Of a stretch of DNA of 64,000 bases, positions 45,501 through 56,103 are shown in pieces. The first letter of the stretch is position 1. Each line of letters begins with the position of its first letter. Position numbers and translations under genes: made by a program. The stretch comes from Scolanthus callimorphus (taxonomy: Eukaryota > Cnidaria > Anthozoa > Actiniaria > Edwardsiidae), in assembly GCA_033964015.1 (NCBI GenBank), contig CM066916.1:30831404-30895403 (forward strand), in the 5' to 3' direction. The notes under the pieces are model-generated. The model saw only the letters and a list, made by a program, of their open reading frames with translations, had not been told where the DNA came from and did not search any database.

Positions 45501-48500
45501 CATTTAATTTGCAGATGATAATTATAACCTAGCAGATAAATATTTGTGAGTTTTGATTGGAGAAATTATTATTATTATTATTATTATTTTTTTTTTTTTG
45601 GGGGGGGGGGGGCTATTACAAATGTTGGAGAAAATAAGAACATTGATAATTTGTTTGATATGGATTCTATAGGATTATTCAAAGCTTCAGGAGGCTAGAT
45701 TCCGCTAAGAAAATAGCACGAAAAAAGCGATATCGCATGAGTCGCGCAGCGACGAGGGCGATATCGTCTTTTTGAGTGCTATTTTCGGCGGAATCTACCG
45801 ACTGAACGCTTTGAATATACTTGAATCCTATGATATCTCGTCCTCAATTTACACAAAAAAGAGATATCATAGGATTCTAGTTAAAAATTAATGGACGGGC
45901 ACCAAAATGTCAGCATCGCGCCTGTGCGCCCTGGTGTGATAGTCAGACATTTTGGGTGTGTTCTAGCCTTTTTTTCTTCTCCTTTTTATTCCCCTCAAAT
46001 AATACTCAATTTACCATAAAATTTAACAGTAATCCTGGGCCCCCCTTAATGCTATTTTCAGGCTCGATACAGTTAAACTTTTACTAATTACGTGGCACTG
46101 CTGCAAATAGAACCCCATATCTGTCCCTTGCCTACCCTGGAGGAACAAGTCTCTGCAGAAATATCACCCATACCAGCTCCACCCGCATGGAGGCCCATCA
46201 CTATTTTTGTCTTGTAAAATTGCTTTTTCTATAAAGCCTCTATGAGGCTCTAATTCCCAAGGTTTATAATTAGCCTTGTTTTGATGCTCAATACATTTTT
46301 CTGTTTCAATGCTGAAATGAATTTCTCTTCTCAAAACAGAGAAAGGTAGCTTATTCTTGACACAAAGAAATAAGTTTTGAATGAAGAATTGGAGAATTAA
46401 GGTATTTGCATAGGCTAATTTTGCGCAATTTAGACACAAATTATATCAGATTCATTAAACAATATACTCAATCTGCATAGAAAATCTGATAGAGTGATCT
46501 CTAAGGTGTATTTTCTCTCACACAAAAAAAATCAGACAACGCCCAATTGAGGTGTTAATTGGATTATCTTTAAACTCGAAATTTTCCAGTTTTTTTCGTT
46601 TTTCTTCCAGTGGCATGATAATCAAACCAAAATCGATACAATTTCATTATCCGACTATCAAGATCAAGAGATCTGTGGCAGTGCATTTAATTTTCTTTTA
46701 ATTCAAGAAAATTATAAAGGATTTTATTAATTCGCAGTTGACCTTCAAGTTATACATTAACGAAAATGTCTATAGCCACGCACTGCCACAGATTTCTTCG
46801 TCCCGAGTACATCTTCTTTCATGCCAAAATTCACTAAGATATTGTTGATTGTTTCCCCATAAAACATGTTTATGTACATGTCTATATGCTTGGCTGGGTG
46901 ATTTCTTCTTATTTCAAGCCGCTAATCATCTTCAAACGAGAAAAACTTGGCACACACAGCCAGAATGTGGCAAAACCTTCCATTCTGGATCGTTTCCTGC
47001 GGATACCCGCTGAGCATTATGCCTGAATCCTCAAAAATACAATGGTCTACCTACCCCTCCCCCGAGAGTCATATTTTAGACACATGTTTTGGTTATTCAT
47101 TCCATCGGTAGTCGTCTCAAATTTCCGCACCCCAAAACACAGTTTCAAAGCTCATTTCCACTCCAGAATAGATCAAAAACTAAAATAGAAACCTTTTAGC
47201 AACACAATCAAGAGTTTATTGCGAAGAAAATATAGTTTTTGAGCTAAATAATTTTTGTGTGACTTTTTGTTTGATTGTCAAAAGTAACAGGATTAGTCTA
47301 CTCCTCGGGTTACTTATTAATTGAAGTGAAAATCACCGATTTTGAATGTGGTATTAGTCCGTTTAGAAAGCAGTTTTTCAAAAACAAATTTCAGATAACT
47401 AAATTAGGTCTAGCAGTCTTTCTATCTGCAAAATATCACGAAATTCTAAACACCTAAATTTTCCTTCATTTTAGCCTAGGTTAATACCTTAAGCAAGAAA
47501 CTTTTATTAGCAGCTCCATGAAGGTAGCAACATGCCAGGATTTTCATGTTTAAGGAAGTATTGCCACTTTGTTTGAATGCACAGAAAATTGTGGCAAAAT
47601 TGGAATCAGGGGCAAAAAATTTAGTTGGTCCCTTTTGCATACTTGTGTTTTATATGCTTCTCAAGATGCATGCTTAGTGCCACAGGCATTCCAAGCAGAG
47701 TTTGTCTGTAAGCTGCTTGGATCACTGTCAGCAACCCTCGGTTAAACGTTAAAAAAACTACCAGCTGATCTCACATCATGGTGTGCAAAGGATTGTTTGC
47801 CAAAATGAAAAGACCCAGTGAAAAAGACCCACATTTTTGCAGTTATGGGAAGCGAAAACTAGATTTCATCATCATACATGTCTAACCCAGTTTACATTTG
47901 ACATAGGCAGATTTTATGAGGAGATGGAAAAGTTTTTATGCTAAAAAAAAATTAGAAATATGTTTGGAACGCTTGGCGATGCAACAAAAATCATTATGAT
48001 TGGCTAATTAACAAGGAATCAGCTGGTAGTGGAAAAAATAGTTTTCCCCTTGCCCCTCTAATACAATACTCCTACCTCTTGTCTGACAGAATCAACATAC
48101 CGACACCATATTGAAGTTGACCAAGAATTTGTCTCTCTCGACATACTGGACACAGCTGGAAAGGTAAATTGACATTTGCCAATTTGCTTAATTTGTCTTA
48201 AATGCCCGTTTCAAACGTCGATCTTTTGCCGCGTCGAATCCAATTGTTAGACATTTTATTTCCAACTTAGAGGACACTTGTTTAGTACAAAAGGTAAATC
48301 TAGCTGAACCATAGCCGAATATCATGAAATGTAAAGTTTGTTTTCCTTGTTTATTTTTCCTTTGCCTGTAAAATAGAGAAAACTAGTCGGCTGAATTAGA
48401 TTCGACCCGCCAAAAGATCGACGTTTGAGACTGGCCTAAGAAGTGGCCTCTGCTAGCAGGGAAGGTCCTTGAACGCAAACACTGTGAAATGCAACGTCTG

Positions 48501-49255
48501 GTTCAGACTGTTTTCATAATACTTTCCGCATTTAGAGACTAAAAGACTAAAAGATAAAAGAGTTCAAGTAGTAACAAAAACAATGCAGCTTAAATAGAAA
48601 ACAAAACTTTGCGGTACCTACAGGAAAACCCCATGATTTCTTCCGTCTATACAGACTCCGTACTTGGGACGAAAAATACGAAAACTGTCAGGCGTCCTTT
48701 GCATGCACATGTCCAAAGGCACATAACCACTGATTAGTATTGTGGGCTCGCATATCAATTCTGAAAAATGGGGATTGCCTTTCTTGAAATTCTCAGAACA
48801 CACGCGAGAAGCTGGAGTTCTGTGCAGCGTTCGGTGAAATGTTCCTCATTCTGTACTCCATTACGGACAAGACGAGTTTCTACGAGGCATGCGGGGTAGC
48901 CAGATACATAGTACAGACGAAGCAGATCGATTCCTCAAGTCTTATACTCGTGGGGACGAAACTTGATCTCGAGCACTTCAGAGACGTCCCAGACAACCAG
49001 AGACGGCAAATTGTCAACGAACTGGGCTGCGGGTCTTATGAGATCTCAATTTCAGAGGGCTATATTGACACCCTTACTATGTTTCACGAGGCATTACAAC
49101 ATTATTTGGTGTGCCACCCCCTGACAGAAATACCAATGACCCCTCTGTTGCTAGCGAATCCAGCACACAAGGACTTAAAGGGAGCGTCATCTTGGTCGAA
49201 AGTCAAAGGGCTGAAGACGATTCCATTCAGAAGGAAATCAGTTCAGGCTAATTGA
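42480..49255 (+). CDS. Ras-like GTPase 2, RERG-type (whole gene, 4 exons)
   Basis: Exons 42480-42570, 45406-45462, 48090-48163 and 48797-49255 give a 226-aa small GTPase. G1 is GQDGVGKS (23-30), switch I is FIGEYDATLESTYRHH (Thr35 kept), G3 is DILDTAGK, G4 is GTKLDL and G5 is SISEG. There is no CAAX box; the tail is basic (RRKSVQAN). The first three exons match GTPase 1 in length (91, 57, 74 bp), phase and most residues, so the two are tandem duplicates that have diverged mainly after G3. As in its neighbour, codon 12 is Asp and codon 61 is Lys. TKxD in place of NKxD is normal in Rho proteins and should still read guanine. Function unknown beyond the fold. Confidence 0.9.
43853..44028. mobile_element. 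Fold-back MITE, 176 bp
   Basis: Inverted ends 'agtagaaacccactcgcata' and 'gctagtggatttctact', with an inner hairpin 'ctcactatctatc'/'gatagatagtgag'. In GTPase 2 intron 1. Confidence 0.75.
44029..44157. mobile_element. Fold-back MITE abutting the previous one
   Basis: Ends 'taaacaattaga' and 'tctaattgtt'; arms 'ttctatgagtcaa' and 'ttgactcatagaa'; palindromic centre 'ggcgctacgcgcc'. Confidence 0.72.
45406..45462 (+). CDS. GTPase 2 exon 2 (switch I)
   Basis: 57 bp, ALTVRLVTRRFIGEYDATL. Acceptor TTTTCAG, donor G|GTAAGA, phase 1. Confidence 0.9.
45565..45612. repeat. (ATT)n, poly-T and 13-base G run
   Basis: Simple sequence in GTPase 2 intron 2. Confidence 0.9.
45656..45839. mobile_element. Fold-back MITE, 184 bp
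   Basis: Arms of about 65 bp, with 'ggctagattccgctaag' facing 'ggcggaatctaccg' and 'gcgatatcgc' facing 'gcgatatcg'. In GTPase 2 intron 2. Confidence 0.75.
46671..46793. mobile_element. Small inverted-repeat element, 123 bp
   Basis: Ends 'atctgtggcagtgc' and 'gcactgccacagat', AT-rich interior. In GTPase 2 intron 2. Confidence 0.65.
48090..48163 (+). CDS. GTPase 2 exon 3 (G3/DTAGK)
   Basis: 74 bp, ESTYRHHIEVDQEF and then LDILDTAGK. Acceptor TCTGACAG, donor AAG|GTAAAT, phase 0. Confidence 0.9.
48199..48440. mobile_element. MITE, about 240 bp
   Basis: Ends share 'tcaaacgtcgatcttttg' in inverted orientation. It fills a large part of the 633-bp GTPase 2 intron 3. Confidence 0.75.
48797..49255 (+). 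CDS. GTPase 2 exon 4 (G4, G5, C-terminus)
   Basis: NTREKLEFCAAFGEMFLILY, then GTKLDLEHF, SISEGY and a 15-residue longer basic tail than GTPase 1. Stop at 49253-49255. Confidence 0.92.
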   Translation, partial: NTREKLEFCAAFGEMFLILYSITDKTSFYEACGVARYIVQTKQIDSSSLILVGTKLDLEHFRDVPDNQRRQIVNELGCGSYEISISEGYIDTLTMFHEALQHYLVCHPLTEIPMTPLLLANPAHKDLKGASSWSKVKGLKTIPFRRKSVQAN

Positions 49256-49704
49256 GAAATGGAGAGCCGGGGTTGGAGGGGGAGGGGGGGGGGGAAGTTG
49301 GGGGAGTGCATAGCAAGTATTGAAAAAACGTCAAGGAACAGAAATTTTAACTTTCAAGTAGCTCTGATGGAATTGAAAAAATGTAGGCCTTGACATGATA
49401 ATAATGCCTATTATGGATTATGGCCTTAGATAATTAGCACCCAAAAACCTTGGGCTCTCGGTTTCCAGCAGTGTTGGTAAGCTAACCATACCAAAAGCCA
49501 CGTATACCGAGTACATGAAGGATAAGGAGAAGGATTTAATATATAGCGCTTATCCATCTCTGTGCTAGGCGCTTTACAATAGTCAGTAATAATTAAAACA
49601 ACTCAATAATCTTTCGACTCTATCATAGTGACCAGTCTCCTCGCAGCCGCCGGACGAGCGTAGCGTGACACTGGTCCGGGCGGCGGCGTACCCTGGAATG
49701 AATC

Positions 49705-49924
49705 ATTCTCGAACCCAGAGCTCCCCGGCTCGTAAGCTCGCAGGGGAGGCTCTGGTGACAGCCATTGACGCATGCGCGAGATTTAATACAGAGCCGCTAA
49801 GAGAAAGACCTTTCAGCGCATACTCCAACGCTCAAAATCAGCCAATCAGCAACGGCCTTCAAATGGATGTCCCCAGAGCCTCCCCTGCGAGCAGACGAGC
49901 CGGGGAGCTCTGGGTTCGAGAATG
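49705..49924. mobile_element. Fold-back MITE with 60-bp arms
   Basis: Ends 'attctcgaacccagagctcc' and its complement. A degraded second copy lies at about 49990-50195, recognisable by 'accggctcgtctactcgc' and 'agacaagccggggagctct'. Confidence 0.78.
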
Positions 49925-50435
49925 GGAATAAATCTACTAGCACATTGCGCACGAAATCTTTCGTCATCTGCACTAGAGATGACAGCCCCATTCCCGTACC
50001 GGCTCGTCTACTCGCAGGGGAGCTAGGCTCTGGTGGCATCCATTTGAGGACCTTTACTGATTAGCTGGTTTTGAACGTTGGTGCATGCGCAGAAAGATCT
50101 TTCTCTCAACGGCTCTGTATCAAATCCTATCGCATGGGTCAGTGGCTCTCACCAGAGCCTCCCCCGCGAGAAGACAAGCCGGGGAGCTCTGTGTAAGAGC
50201 ATGTGACAGCTCCTAATTGAAATCAGACTGACACATGACGACAAATATGTAAACAGTGACACAAAGTTCTTTTCATTTATTTGTTTAAGATATATATTGT
50301 GTACTACACTGATTTTAACCCGTGTATTAATAAAGTGTGTCTGTAATGTGAAGCTACTGTGTAGAGCGGATTTCGTAGGACTGTCAAAAGTGGCGCGGCA
50401 ATGTCCCGGTGCGGAACATGGTCCCTTCTCCGCCT

Positions 50436-50525
50436 CACGGCAAGATGAATCACGGACAACCCATCAGATTACATTGCCGCGGCAAGACGAATCACGGACA
50501 ACCAATCAGATTACATTGCCGCGGC
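50436..50525. repeat. 44-bp tandem duplication
   Basis: Two copies of 'ggcaagaygaatcacggaca' followed by 'catcagattacattgccgc'. Confidence 0.8.
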
Positions 50526-50526
50526 C

Positions 50527-50790
50527 CGCCCTGGCTAAGCTAGGACACATGTAGCGCGCAACATTGTAGCCAGACACATGATTCCTTATTATTTTTAGCC
50601 ATATTTAGCCACGCGAGAAACAATGTTGCGCGCGACAAATTTTGTAGCCGAGACACCAAAATGTTCCTTCACCAGACATGGAACATTTTAGGTGTCCCAG
50701 ACACACGCGTGCGGTGTTTCCTTGTTTAGCCACTCGGGGAAGCATGAAGGAAACGAGTGCAGCGCGCTACATGTGTCCTAGTTTAGACGA
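50527..50790. mobile_element. MITE family B, copy 2
   Basis: Ends 'ggctaagctaggacacatgt' and 'acatgtgtcctagtttag'. Same family as 16545-16794. Confidence 0.75.
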
Positions 50791-51116
50791 AGTACTTGCG
50801 AAGTACTTGCCGCGATCGCGACAAGGCACGGCCAAAAAATCGCGTAGTTGTGGCGAGGCACGTTCACGATTGCGGCGCGGCACAATTTTGTTGCGGCACT
50901 TTCACAGTCATTTTACGCATTTGTGTTAATACGGCTATCTACTAAATCGAAGACTTGACAGTAAAAAAAAAACATGAAGCGTGCCCCCCTAGAGTTGAAT
51001 AGTCAATTCATTATTCCATTATCAGTTGATTTCATAATTCAATCAAAAAATGCATTTTTCAATTAAAAATAAAAATGTAATGCAATGATTCATAGTCTAT
51101 TTTACTAGAGAAGGAG

Positions 51117-51266
51117 TTAAAACGATGATACGCATCCATAGATCTCGCATCTCATGGCTATGAACCCATTCCACGACTGTGGATTGAACCGGATAAGACG
51201 GGTCAGTCGAAAATAAGGAAGCGTGTTGGTTACCACGGTCTCTCGGTCTGTGTTACCCGTGAAAAT
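51117..51266 (-). CDS. PAN-EGF-discoidin exon 5 (discoidin, C-terminal part)
   Basis: IFTGNTDRETVVTNTLP, RLIRFNPQSWNGFIAMRCEI and YGC, then VSSF and TAA at 51117-51119. Acceptor TTTTCAG. Confidence 0.93.
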   Translation of the reverse strand: MFTGNTDRETVVTNTLPYFRLTRLIRFNPQSWNGFIAMRCEIYGCVSSF

Positions 51267-54200
51267 CTGAAAAGTGAAAAAATACAGTACACAATTAGTT
51301 GGCGTGATTTCTGGGCACACTGAGCTTATTAATAACCATATTTATTATCACCCTGTTTGGTCAAGTGACTGTACAATGCATTGCTGGCAAGATTTTTATA
51401 CTGGGCTCACACGAGAATTCACGATTCCCCTTATAACATCTTGATACCACTACTACCAGAATCCTCTTCGAATTCGTTTTGTTATTCAAAAGTTTGAGCA
51501 ATGAGGCAAACAAACAGAACTACGCAAAGAATTCTGGTAGTAGTGATATCAAGATGTTACAAGGGGATTCTGTGAATGTCGTTCTTCTTATTTCTCCCAT
51601 GACGCACCGCGGGCTACAATGACAGCTATGACGATGCAACCTTTTCTGAAATGGGTTTATTTCTTTACGTTGTTATTCACTTTTTCTTCTATCTAGAAAT
51701 AGGCATCACGGTTTTCGCCCGCTATTTTGTTGAGCAGGCAAGAATTATAAAACTCCACCGAAACTTTGCAAATGCGAAGTGAAATCATTGCGAAAATATT
51801 GCACATATCAACAAAATACTTAGCGTAAAATAAGTGCTCAATTAATCTACTAAATTTCAGCTTCCTACGCTTTTCGATGCACACAGATTTTTCAGGCAGG
51901 TAAACTGTTTCAGTGATCTCAATGCTATGATTAATATTTTGTCGATTTGTTTGATATTTTCGTTTGTAGTGCTTATGTGGGATTTTGAACTTCTTGCCTA
52001 CTCAACAAAATGGCGGCGGAAACCGTGCTAAGGCCTATTGTTTAAAAATGTACACTCTTGTAGTGGATTCATTACCTTGTCAACTCCTCCTTCTTGGTAA
52101 CAAGACCAGGTAGAACTAACCTCATCAAGGTATAGGACTTTGTAGGTTTTCACCCAATAAAGATCACCATTGGGGTATGAAGGTTTTATAGCCCTGCCCT
52201 GAGTCGCTACTTCGGTGACAGCCGTCATGACGCCTGGGAATAAACAACCATAAGTTGCTAGCAATTATCGCCTTATGGGGTATGCGCGCGGAAATGTTCA
52301 AGCGGTCCCTTTAATTTGGCAAAACAGTTGTCATTTCGTCTGCCTTTAAGTTACCAACATATATGGATATTTATATATCATTTTAAATATCGCTTGCAAT
52401 AATTTTTACCAAATCCGTTCCAAATTTCTAACAAATCCTCGAGATCACATAAATGACATTATTAATTGTTTCAAAATAATAGAGTTTGTGGGGATGTACA
52501 TTTTGTTGAGATATGTTAATTTCCTTCGAAACGTCTTCGGAATATACTCGGGACGTCTCCGAGACGGCCTCGGGAGTTGGTCGGAACGTCGCCGGATAAC
52601 ATTGAAAATTTATTATTACCAGATTAATCAAAAGTACCTCGCCTAGCGATTTTTTTATTTACGCCCACTTCATGGCACTTAGAAATTTTTACGGCAAGTT
52701 ATTGAGAAAAAAGGAAAAAGTATTCATGGTGGTGCGAACCCTCAACCCTGTGCAAATTACCTATTCATAACCCAACATCTTACATATGAGCTACGAGAGA
52801 GTTCGCAGGTCAACATGCTCCTTTTGATTCACTCGTAGAACGAGAATATGTGAATCATAATGAATATTTATACTAGCTAGCCGCCATCTTGAAGTGGGCG
52901 TAAAAAATAAATTCGCCCTCGCCTAAGATTTTTAAAAAGTTTGCAGGTCTCTGATCTGTGATAGAACATAATTTTTTTTGATACTCATTTGAAACCCGCT
53001 CTTTATTGGCTTACCTAAGTTGACTTGGAGATACTGAGATGTGTCTCGGGTTAGGGTCATCCAGCATCCATATGTCACACCGGGCTCATACGGACGATAA
53101 AGGCGCCCAAATCGTGGAGCAAAATAATTGCTATGATAACTCGAGGCATTGAGGGCAGCATCTGTAATGTTGTCGGACTGCATACCAAGGGGGGTTTCAC
53201 ATACTGTTAATACAAAAACCCATGTGTATGAATGATGATGATGTTAATATCAAAACCCACGTGTTATAGGCACCAATCGCCGCACGAGCGAAGCACCATT
53301 ATACATAAGGACAAGTGAAATCAGAATTCAGACGTATAACATGAGTCGATTTTGAGTGTGGTTTGAGACATGATTTTGGTATTTTGTATGACGTTATTAG
53401 TGGCGTCATATCACGTGACTTTGGCATTAGATACCTACAAGAGTACATAAATAAGAGTGCACAACATGATAATAGGGCGTGAGAGAACCTTTAGACAGAC
53501 CTAGTTATTTTTAGATTGCTACTTAGTCTTCTCTACATCCCCTGAGGTCACGCACAGAGAACAACAAAGGCAGAAAACAATAGGCCTAATTAAAGAATAG
53601 TCTCGCAAGAGTGCGTATCGGTTGAGCGGTTGTAAAATACCAAAGTTTTAATGATTATGAATTTGATTGGCTACAAAAACAATAGCATTAAAATTCAGCG
53701 AGAAAAGCAGTTCTAAAAATAACTAGGTCTGTACAAAGGATCTCTCACGAATACTGTATCGGAGTTGTTCACTCTTAATTATGAACTCTTGATACCTATC
53801 AATATATGGACAACTATTGGCAACTATTGTTTATGTAATAATAACTTTTATTCTATGGCCGCTAGAACTTTATAGGAGGCACTCGAATCGAATCTCCCGG
53901 ATGTGCGCGCTTTTCCCGCCAATGATGCAGTGTTGTTCACTTCGAATTCTGCAAGAACAGGTTTCTACATCATGAGCAGAGCTTTGTCACAACTGGACAA
54001 AAAGCATTGTAAACAGGGATAGAGTCAATAATTTGCAGAATTATTTGTCACCATTAGTAGTTCTTGTCTGGACATCTAAAAAATTTCACTTTTTGGTTTT
54101 AATGCCATGAGTGAAAAAGCAGGCTCTCTGGATCCTCAAGCTCCCTTCATAATTCGGATTCTATTGATTGATGGCATTATTGTTTTAGGTTATGTGCATG

Positions 54201-56103
54201 TGTCACATGTTGTCGTCAGTCTGTTTTTTTTTTTTGTTTAGTGTAGGTTGTGTATGTACTTGTATTGTTGTATTGTTAGGGCAGTGATAGAGCGCCGGGC
54301 TTATGTGCGGGAGGTTGGGAGTTCAAACCCCGGCCGGGCCAACACTCAGGGTCGTTTCTAAATAATAATTGAGGAGAAGGGTGCTGCTTTTGCTCTAATA
54401 TCTCCTACGTGTCTGACTAAATGGTTAGACCTTCGCGTCTTCTCGGATAAGGACGTTAAACCGAAGGTCCCGTCTCTCACATACGGAACCAGAGGGACGT
54501 TAAAGAACCACGAGGAAGTCGGAAGTTGCCCATCCTCAGTGCAGGGTTTACAACTTACTAACCCACCACACTGACCAGGGAACCTCGTAATTGGAGCCTC
54601 GCTCTGTGAGGATTTTTCGGCCCTAGGGCAAATTAATAAATTAAAATTGTATTGTTTAGCATCGAGAGACGTGTACCATACCTTTTTGGCATCGTGGCCC
54701 TTCATATCCCGGTTGGCATTCACATGTCCCAGTGACATTTTTGAGGCCATATTTGGTCACACACGTACCGTTATTTGCACACGACATGTACTGACATGGG
54801 CTCTGTAAAGAAAACAACACACACGCGTGTTTTTATGATAATAAGTTCTCCTCGATGATTGGGCAATTCCCGACTAATATGGGGCCGAGGAGTTCTTGAA
54901 GCTGGAAGCAAGGTTAACCTCTCTGGAATTCTAAATGCAGCCATTTGGAATTCTGGGTGCATGGGGGGGGGGGGGGGGGGGGGGCAATAGCTAGTGCCGC
55001 CCGTCTCCGTGGTACATATATTTTCTGGATTTTTTGTTAAATAAATTAAGAGCAAGCGTTGTTAGCCCAACTCAGGCGCATAGCCAGACATTTTTAGGAG
55101 GCACGCCACTGCATTGTATTCATAGCTCAGCTCTCACTTTGTGCTGTATACTTATTGTACTATATTTATTGTACTGTATGTATTGTATAATCGTAATGTT
55201 GAAAATTTATCTCACGAGTGAGTGCAGCGAACGAAACGAAAATTACCATTATGACCCAGGGGGGGACTCCCATATTTTTGGGGCGGGGGTGCTCGTCGGG
55301 AACTTTCGATTTTACCCCTAAAAGGTACCAAACATGGCATTGCTTAGTTGATTTTGACCCCTAAAAGGTACCAAGGACATATTTTCCCTCGTAATTTTCT
55401 CTAGTATATTTTACGAAGGAAAATACGTCTGAAATTCAGGCTACCAACAAGTGTGATTTGCTTGATTTTCTAGAACGGACCTCTAACAGGTACCTATCTG
55501 AAAAAACTTGCAAGTTTTCGAATTTTACCCCTTAAAGGTAAGTAAGTAATCTTTATTTCTACACGGTTGTTCCCTCAGGATTTAAATAAATTACATAAGC
55601 TACATAGTGATATATATTATTAAAAAAACTACTATAATAAAAAATGATAAACTTCAGGAATTTATGGTCGTCCAAGTAGTACTGAAGTATCCCTTCGTAT
55701 TAATTATTGTTATATTTTCTGCAAGACGTACTCTTGTTTCTTAACCTTTACTTACATTGATAGTGTAGTGAAGTGAGGTCTTGTTGGGCGTCAGATTTGT
55801 AGAAGAGTTGTACATGTCACTAGACAGAAGTTCGCAGCAGAACTTGGGCTCTGCACTCGTCAGATTGAGAATGTTCAACGAGACACAATTTGTCGTATTA
55901 AAACAGTTAAACAAACATTCTGCAACTGCCTTTTCAAAATTCTTCGAAATGATGGTGCCATTATTTAAGTATGACTCTCTGTATTTTATGAAGTTTACGT
56001 AATTGAAAGTGTCGCCTGGGTGCTTGTTGTAGTCTTCTATGTTTGAGTCACTTTTGACTTTCGCAAGATCGGTAAAGAATATTACCACTGCCAAATATTG
56101 CAT
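51117..56103 (-). CDS. Secreted PAN-EGF-discoidin (F5/8C) protein (whole gene, 5 exons)
   Basis: Exons 55756-56103, 54802-54682, 53203-53015, 52233-52076 and 51266-51117 join with matching phases (0, 1, 1, 0) to a 321-aa protein. Residues 1-18 are a signal peptide (MQYLAVVIFFTDLAKVKS). Residues 19-116 are a PAN/apple-like domain with several N-glycosylation sites (NGT, NTT, NLT, NSS, NKT). Residues 117-156 are one EGF module with six cysteines. Residues 157-321 are a full F5/8-type C (discoidin) domain, from CETPLGMQSDNI through YLQVNLG and VTEVATQGR to the closing Cys of EIYGC. Discoidin domains bind phospholipids, glycans or matrix; EGF-discoidin pairs occur in lactadherin-type adhesion proteins. 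There is no membrane segment, so it is probably secreted. The exact ligand is unknown. Confidence 0.92.
51423..51572. mobile_element. Hairpin element, 150 bp
   Basis: Arms of about 45 bp around 'catcttgataccactactac' and its near-complement. In the last intron of the PAN-EGF-discoidin gene. Confidence 0.75.
52076..52233 (-). CDS. PAN-EGF-discoidin exon 4 (discoidin, middle)
   Basis: VMTAVTEVATQGRAIK, then WVKTYKVLYLDE. Acceptor TTCCCAG, donor AAG|GTAATG, phase 0. Confidence 0.93.
52650..52910. mobile_element. MITE with TTACGCCCACTTCA ends
   Basis: 'tttacgcccacttca' at the left faces 'tgaagtgggcgtaaa' at the right; both are flanked by 'cctcgcctaag'-like sequence. In an intron. Confidence 0.7.
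53015..53203 (-). CDS. PAN-EGF-discoidin exon 3 (discoidin, N-terminal part)
   Basis: VCETPLGMQSDNITDAALNA to YLQVNLG; first Cys of the F5/8C fold. Acceptor TTAACAG, donor G|GTAAGC, phase 1. Confidence 0.93.
53479..53749. mobile_element. MITE, 271 bp
   Basis: Inverted ends 'gtgagagaacctttagacag' and 'gtctgtacaaaggatctctc', with 'acctagttatttttag' repeated inverted. In an intron. Confidence 0.75.
54275..54640 (+). mobile_element. tRNA-derived SINE, nearly full length
   Basis: The head resembles a tRNA: 'gcagtgatagagcgccggg' corresponds to the D-arm/box A and 'gggagttcaaaccccgg' to box B of a pol III promoter. The body, from 'ggccgggccaacactcaggg' on, matches the copy at 7909-8250. In an intron of the PAN-EGF-discoidin gene. 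Confidence 0.75.
54682..54802 (-). CDS. PAN-EGF-discoidin exon 2 (EGF module)
   Basis: SPCQYMSCANNGTCVTKYG, then GTCECQPGYEGPRCQK: the six-cysteine EGF pattern. Acceptor TTTACAG, donor G|GTATGG, phase 1. Confidence 0.93.
54855..55030. mobile_element. MITE with homopolymer core, copy 2 (degraded)
   Basis: Starts 'ttgggcaattcc', contains 'ctctggaattctaaatgcag', a 22-base G run at 54963-54984, and ends near 'atattttctgga'. Related to 18522-18770. Confidence 0.55.
55756..56103 (-). CDS. PAN-EGF-discoidin exon 1 (signal peptide, PAN)
   Basis: ATG at 56101-56103. Signal peptide, then a PAN-like domain with ECLFNCFNTTNCVSLNI as its cysteine core. Donor AAT|GTAAGT, phase 0. Confidence 0.9.

Larger units (their letters stand above)
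49256..51116. other. Spacer between GTPase 2 and the PAN-EGF-discoidin gene
   Basis: The two genes converge here. The spacer is filled with repeats: a LINE/SINE-like tail at about 49533-49580 ('tatatagcgctta...ctaggcgctttac'), the element at 49705-49924 with a second partial copy, a tandem repeat at 50436-50525 and MITE family B copy 2. No gene seen. Confidence 0.55.
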
